Assembly (NCBI GenBank): GCA_008508345.1
Contig: QNGE01000739.1
Span: 142,165-206,164, forward strand
DNA from: Paragonimus westermani
Lineage: Eukaryota; Platyhelminthes; Trematoda; Plagiorchiida; Troglotrematidae
Length of the DNA: 64,000 nucleotides
Direction: 5' to 3'
A program made the translations under genes and the position numbers. Shown here one piece after another: positions 56,801 to 64,000 of this stretch; position 1 is the stretch's first letter; each line of letters begins with the position of its first letter. Below the pieces are notes generated by a model. It worked only from the letters and a program-made list of their open reading frames with translations. It was not told the DNA's origin and did not search any database.

Positions 56801-59800
56801 TGTTGCTACTAGCGTGTGATGGACTGTTGTAATTGAGACTGAACAATATAGACTAATGAATAAACATAAACATTGTATAACACTAATAGGCGTAACAACA
56901 GAGCGTATTTCGTTGAATCTTATGTACCCATTGTATAGAACAGTGAAATGGTAAAACAACTGCTTAACAGAAGTAGGCAAAACATGTCAGTTATGCTCAT
57001 CACATGACTCAACAAGACAAGTGTCGCATACAAAGTCCCCAGAGGACAAAACAATAGCTGATGGGCAACTGTAGCCAAGGCTGAACTCGCGCCGTAATCC
57101 ATTTATTGGGTTTTTAGAGCCGTTAATCAGTAGAGATTACTGGTTATAAAGGTCAACTGAAGTGTACTATTCAACAAGCGTGGAATGTTCTTATTGCAGC
57201 CAAGCTTGCAACCTTAAATTATTGCACGGAAAAAGGTTGTGTGGAAAACTGGAAGCCAAAAAACGTCATATATTGTTTTAACTTTGGTCAGCGACAGAAG
57301 AATATAACATAATTTTGAAATGTTAGGTGGATTTTCAGAAAAACTTTCAATATTCGACAACACCGTGTACCATTCTATGATAGGACCTGGTTCACTCGGA
57401 ATCAGTTTAGGCAGAATCACAAAATGTTTATGCAGAAATCAGGCAGTCTTAATACACCAACCTTATTTCGTGTTTATATCAAGTCCAAACAGTCGCGTAC
57501 TCACTTTCACGTTATCGATGACATTGCTTTTGAGGATGTGTACGATGGCAGAACAAATGACGATAAGACAACAGGTTGAATGTAAATGTCAAATGTTATG
57601 TAAAATAAGCGTTACAAGTAAAAATGTGCGGTGGGAACAGTACAACAGTAACAGTACTTCCCTAGCGCCATGTGGTTCCTCTCTAACGAGTTGTACTCAT
57701 GAAGAATAGACACGCTCTTCCTGCTAGAAAGTAGCTCTTTGTTGACAGAAATTCCACGCTAATTAAGCTTTGAGTACAAACTCAAAAACAATTTAATGAA
57801 GTGACAAATTTATTTCTCAAAATGTCCAAATTTATATTTGTTGGTTTTATTAATTCCACTTTTTGGTTTCTGTCATTTTGCATTTGAACTCCATCCTATC
57901 TAGCAGTACGATGGTCACCGAAAAAAAATCATCAGAATTTACTTGCAAAAGCGACGTATGCACTGATCTGTTGACATCCTTGTTCTACTCCGTAAATTCA
58001 AAAGTCAAGTAGTAAGAAGGCTGGTCTTTCTTAACGGTCATACTGTGCACTCGTTGTATCGTGAACGTGGAATGCAAGTACAATTAGACAGCAGCATTTT
58101 GGTGTAGCAAGGAAGACAGGTACAGCTGGAGGCATCAAGCAGGCCTGACTGTACACACCAGCTTAAACTTGCCTACTCTGGAAAGTCATATAACCCAATC
58201 CATTGTGACATAGACAAGTGTAAGGTCACAGTTGCACTTGTATGCCGTGAGTGGTGAATTACGCACAGGGGTCTACCACACAGACATGCACACGTTGTGC
58301 GCACAGTCAACAGAACAAACCAATCCCTAGGATTACATAGTCATTGAGTGATTAACTTATGCTTACTTTGGGCTCTTTTTAAACATTGTCATTTGGTATC
58401 TGCGATTAATTTTGGTCCACTCAAAGTCTGTATTTTGTTGACATCAATTTTGAGCGATGTGCCTTGAGAAGCATAACCCTTGGCTCTTTGAATGACTGCA
58501 CGTTACTTTATAATGTCTTAAACCAGTCATGAAATCTGCTGTCGAACGTGATTGGTCTCTTCTGAAGTGTTAATTCCATCGGTCACGGCTCACGGGATTC
58601 ATAACCTTTAAGATAATTACTTTATCGAATAGACGTTCATCCGATACAGCAACGGGTTATTCAAGCGTCTGTTTTTTTGACTAAGAATCATTAAACAACC
58701 CATATCATCCCAATAAACACAGTTTGTTAGTGTCATACAGAAGCACGAGCTGACCACTGGGTTGATACGGCTACTTAGTCAGTAACGTAACTGATTTTTC
58801 GGTTTAACTAAGGGTACCCAGAATCATCACATGCGTCCTGGTTAACACTGTGCACTGGTTTCCTTAAAACAGTCCAGTGATATTCAGTTTTTGACGACCT
58901 GTACAGGCACGTATACGTTAATCCACCTATATGTACGTGGGTATTCTATCATCAAATATGACTGAGTGAATACAAGCACTGTATGTCAGTTGCTGAAAGA
59001 TAAAAACTACTTTAGGTGATTACTGAATATATCGCCTGCGGAACCTGTGCAGGTGAGAGGAGTCGCATTTAAAAGATGGGATTTGTCCATTGGAGAGTGA
59101 AAAACCCATGCCAAAACCCCAAAGTACTACTTAGACTGGTCTTTGTTTGGAGAAGTATTTGCGAGGAATCACTTGTGTTAAGCAGTCACCAATTCGTTGT
59201 CTCGTAGCAGTGATCGACATAAAAAGCGAGAATCTGTGGTGGTTACCCACCGCAAAAATGTGTGAACACGTGAAGCAAATTCTAGAATGAATGGTGAATA
59301 TACCGTTGCTTCTGCCACGTGAACATCAAAGGCCTATCTTGGAACAATATGTCGCTCAGGCGAAGCTGTTCTGTTACGTAAATAGATGTGTACTCGACTA
59401 AACGCGATAAATTCCTCCTGCTCAAAACTTGAGGCTTCGTTTGGTCAGAGAGTACACAATCACCACATATAAAGCCATATATCGCGAAAACTTGGTATTG
59501 TAGCTGCCAATAAATTGTTATAATCATATACCGGTCTTAAAACGGTGTGAAACGTTTTTGTCGTAGAAGGGGGAAACAGACAGAAAGTATGATTCCTCTA
59601 TAGTTAAAAAAAATAAAAGATGGGTCGAAGAATTCTTAGCTGAAATTTTTGTTCCATTTACTAACCTTGGAAAAGTCGTAACCTGGACATCTGGATGATT
59701 AGTACCGCCATACATGGCTGTAACATAGCCACCACTAGAACAACTACAGTTACATCTTTAAAAGGGTCTAATGAAAATCATTCGGGAGAAAAGACGCGAT

Positions 59801-62800
59801 CCACATGAGGTCTTATCTAGCGATCCACACTCTTTAGAGAGCATCTCTCTAAAAAGGACTGGTCTCATTTTGAACCATTGTTTGCTGGAAGATCGGGGAT
59901 TTCGTTGAGAATCCTATTTACTGAGAGGACACCTCCAAAACGACTGTCTGGGATATCGGATCCGTCCAGCCAGGTTGATTTATCGTCTACGGAGGCCCAT
60001 TTGTAGACCAAAACAAGTGGCCTGTTTGAGACCTACTGCCATTTGGTGACCTGAACGATGTTCATATGTAGCAATGTTATGTAGATCACTTGACTGCTTC
60101 GCGAACACTAGTTTGTTCACTTTTGAAATTACAGTCAACCCATTTGTTTGCGACGACTAACTGCTTAATTCATACATGCACCAAACAAGTGTTGGAGACT
60201 AAGCGGTAGTTCTCCAGTCACAGTAAATATCACTATTTTCAAAGACTTCTAGTGTGTGGGTTTCGCACTCAGCGGTTAAACGCTGAAAGACCATACATCG
60301 TACTTGCAAATGACGGGTTTGGATGACCGAATTGTTTGCCATGGGAACTAGGGTGACCACATTAGCACTTTCTAGCAGCAAAAGTCTGGTGTTTAGGACT
60401 TGATTAGCACCGGAATATTGAGGCCAACGATAAGTAGTTTAATCGTGAACATGACGATAGGGTTGAACATGACTTGGTGCGGTTAGGCGTTCCGTCACCG
60501 GAAGTGCCAGGTTTGTGTGTGGAATCTGACCCATGTCGGATCACTGGTTGAGTTGGCCACCTAGAGCTGAGCTAGGACCTACAGATTTGTAAATTTCGGT
60601 TCAATCGGACAGGTTTTGAGGTACCACAACTGTCAGTGAGCTGGCGGTAATACAGAGAATAGGATTTTTCAAGAAAGAGGCATTGGAGACGACAAAACAA
60701 ACCCTTGCGGTTAAGAGACAACAAACGCAACTCGTAGAGAAACAAATACAATTAATAGTCATCTTAAAGTCTCAGTTTATAGTAGTAAAAACGTGACCTG
60801 TTTTGTAATAGGGGTTTATGAAAATCGTTTTTTCTTCAAAACTGTTTGAGAACGCAGTTGTACTACTGGCTACTTTCAGAGAGTTGTAATAATTTCATAC
60901 AGAACATTTTTCGGGGCCCTGCTTCATGAATTACACAGTAATTTGCACAAAACACCCTCATTCAATTGAAACATTTTAAGGCAAACGCTGCATGTACGCC
61001 TTATCTGCAGCTAGGTATAGATTGAGTTACTTTGCATTCCATGGCCTTACGATGAACGGGCCAAGTAATTTTATTTGATTGGCTGATGAAAAAAACGAGA
61101 TAAACGTGAACTGCGGAGAGTCATCCATTTGTGTTTTCGGGGGTTGAGGAAAGCATAGAGATTTGTTTCGGTGTGATTAAAAATACTGCATTATGGTCAT
61201 AATCAATAAAAACCAATAGGCCGTTGACATGGCACTCTGAAGGTGATCAATTGTCAGCACAGTTTGATTACCATTGCTTGAGTATTTCAACTGGTAGGCT
61301 GGCTGGTGTGGGATCTGATGAACTATCCTGGCTACAACATCAGTCTGACTATAAGCAGGTGCACAAAATTAGAACGGAATATTTTCTATACGTACTTCTC
61401 GTTTAAAGTAAACAAAACGAGTACAACCAAACCTTATGATAAAAAACAGTTCCTCCAAGACAAAACTACTTCGAACAAAGATGTGGCGTCGCACGAGGTG
61501 TTAATATCAACTGAGGGTGTTTTTTGCTAAGTGAAGGCAGCATTGCTTAACCCACATGCGTCGATGTGACGTTTGTTCACGTTGCACAATATTCGAATGT
61601 TGATATATTTTCCATGACTAATGTCTCAGGATAAATGCTTTCTGATTCAAGTATTAGACAGGAGATGAAAATATATTAGCTGTTGAAACACTATAACACT
61701 AATTAAACACAGTTACTTTGTTGTTTTCTCCAGTTCACTGACCTTGTGAAAGGGGATTTGGGAACGTTTTCAGGCGTGTATTCAATTTTGACATCACTCG
61801 TCTCACGGGGTGCCCTTCCTCACCAAAACCTATTTCCTGTCATTGTTGTGAGTGCCATCTCTTAGGATGGAATGCCTCAGTTGAAACAAACTGGTTTTAT
61901 TAACCAAAGGTCATAAGACCAGGAACGTCTATAGATTGCCAGATAAATATATGCCATTTTATAACCTTAAAGTAGTATCCTTTGAAGCAGATGGGTAGTT
62001 TGAATTCAGGGCCTTCTTACGATTCACACTACTGACTGATTCAAACGGTTCATTTTATTGCCGGTAGTGGTCAATGATCGTTTGTTTATTCCATAATTTT
62101 GTCTACCACAACCTTCAGCCACAGTGGACGTGAGTCAGCCTATACACCGGTAATAATAATGTTTGGTTTGGAAAGTTGAGCGAATTGGGCATGCATTTCA
62201 CAGCGTTACTATCTCCCGCATTCGAGATCGGATACCGCTGGGAGCACAATTACGACAGGTTGAAAATGTGTTAGACAGTACAAATTGCAGCGACCGTATT
62301 GCCTATTGTTACACTTTTTTACACTATTGTTAATCTTTTATCCGCTTAGCTGGCGAGCGCACTCCTGTCACAAAAGCAAGGTATCATTTTCGCTAACTAG
62401 GGCGAGTGTAGTTGATGATCGTTGATGATTACTTCAAGTTACGACGGTTACAAAAACAAACAGTAATTAGAAAACAATAAAGGGACGCAAGGTGAACGGG
62501 CGGGCGTGCAAATGTTCGTGGATTTATGTCATAATTGTGGTGGTTACCCAGGAAGATACTATACTGGTAGTTTTGATTACGAAATTGTCTCACAGTCCCA
62601 CAAATGACATAGCTAATTGACATATTTTGGCGTACATTGTTTCAACTTGCGTACAAGATTTGCTAATCTTGAATGTTTCACTATTTGAACAAACTCATAA
62701 GTCTTGACAACAATAAAATGATAGAATTATGTGTGCATTTAAACCTGCTATGTGAAAAGCGATAGACAGTACAAGAAAATAAATTGAAACTTTTGCCTCC

Positions 62801-64000
62801 ATTGAGGCGGGAAGATGAGAGGGACAACGGCCTGCTTATAAACAACGAAGTCGAATATTTTATACACAAGAGAATGTTCACAATAACCGCTTGTTTGCGG
62901 ATCAAAAACCGACCACAATAAAGTGTATGTACTAAACTCACAAATTCAGTCATATGTGATCGTCGGCGAACGAAATCGACCGTGACAACCACGTTAGGAA
63001 ACTTCTTGATAATTTGCTCATAAATACCACATGTTTCTGACATTCGCTATCATGGCTAGATTTGATGAGATAGTTTTTCTGTTTTGCTCAGTAGACTTAA
63101 ATCACCTCAGAAATTAAATCAAACTGCAAAATTGTATTAATTGTAAAACGTTCAACGTGTATTCGAAAGTCCAGAAGATAACCCTGTTACGGTGTCTCGA
63201 TTAAGAGAGAGAGATTTCTGTTAGTAGGTAAACAATCATACTTCCGTTCAAGTTCGACTAGAGCAGAACAAAACCATTTGTTACACAATCGATTTTGTCA
63301 GAGGGTCAAGATGCGACGAACAAATTTCTGAAAGGAGCTCCTGAAATCGAATAAATATGGACGAGGGATAAAACACTGCCATTTTGTTGTTAACGTCATA
63401 GTTTCGGTCCCTTTGGAAATAACCGATTATCTTTAGAAAGGATCGGCGCGTTCATCACTGCTCGTGTATGCCGGGGATCGACGATCCAAATCACAATGTA
63501 TCACGTTATTTGTCATTGTGTACAGTGTATCCGGCACGGTTGCATGAACCAATCGCGCACATTTGCGCATATCTGCAAAGCTAAACGAGCCGGTAAAAAT
63601 GTCCACGTAACACCTCGTCAGTGTGACCAGAGCGTCCAACAGACAGACCACAAACATTGTAAGATGCTGAATCAGGCAACATGTATGATGACTGATCCAT
63701 CATACAATTATCATGAGACGAATGTTAGGGGTTAAGTCGTGTGGTGAAGGCCGTGCTATGGAATGTACACTTGATTGTATGGAACGGGGTATAGATGAAT
63801 TACATATTCGTGAGATTCCAACCTGATGTGAAGTAGATAGCATGACGTTCCAACTTCAGGCGCATTCAAAAAAGGTAAACTGATAATATCTTTGACAGGG
63901 AGATGGGTGACTGACCCGTCTCAAAAAACGAGTTTCGTGGATGACCTTGAAAGAAACGGTAGACCACAATTAGCTGCTGGTGTTGTCACAGACTTGAGTT
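53813..64000. other. Upstream intergenic DNA, no gene recognised
   Basis: The longest frames (57320-57709 plus, 129 codons; 62681-63043 minus, 120 codons) carry no motif and no codon pattern that sets them apart. No tRNA cloverleaf, CRISPR-like array or long tandem repeat was seen by eye. Distant exons of neighbouring genes could be hidden here because the known exons are as short as 55 bases. Confidence 0.5.

Noticed and set aside
57320..57709. 129-codon plus-strand frame
   Set aside because: Longest plus-strand frame but no domain, no splice context and no composition bias; expected by chance in 64 kb.

Overview
The window looks like part of an animal genome with low gene density, probably a flatworm and possibly a digenean fluke. 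The base composition is AT-leaning, genes are cut into short exons by multi-kilobase introns, and there are decayed Penelope-like and tRNA-derived retroposons. The flatworm assignment is an inference from this overall character; no lineage-specific sequence proves it. There is no bacterial-style gene packing. Most open frames longer than 60 codons are chance frames in introns or intergenic DNA.

The one clear gene is a heterotrimeric G-protein alpha subunit on the minus strand. It starts with an ATG at 51539 and runs leftward for at least 45 kb. I assembled seven exons by homology and by matching splice sites and reading phase: 51395-51539 (N-terminal helix and the start of the P-loop), 39797-39869 (P-loop), 30074-30171 (helical domain), 29085-29139 (end of helical domain), 28193-28281 (switch I), 19917-20096 (switch II and following helices) and 6052-6680 (NKxD motif followed by a very long serine/arginine-rich segment). 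The alpha-A helix exon(s), which must lie between 39797 and 30171, are not securely placed. The C-terminal exon (TCAx motif and receptor-binding tail) was not found and probably lies left of position 1. The sequence and the intron positions around the helical domain and switch regions match stimulatory (Gs-type) alpha subunits. The N-terminus (three adjacent cysteines, no Gly2), switch II (DVSGQ instead of DVGGQ) and the long insert are divergent.

Region by region: 1-6051 is unassigned DNA, possibly the last intron. 6681-19916 and 20097-28192 are large introns; the first holds a weak LINE-endonuclease-like fragment at 18210-18476, and the second a decayed tRNA-SINE near 25.5 kb. 28282-30073 holds two short introns. 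30172-39796 holds a decayed, unrecognised coding repeat (30269-30538) and the best SINE copy (about 31.7-31.95 kb). 39870-51394 is the first intron, with a broken Penelope-like element (41222-42420), a SINE copy, a tRNA-like sequence (47526-47605) and a perfect 51-bp inverted repeat (49911-50032). 51540-64000 is upstream DNA with a TG/CA tract close to the start codon and no recognisable gene.
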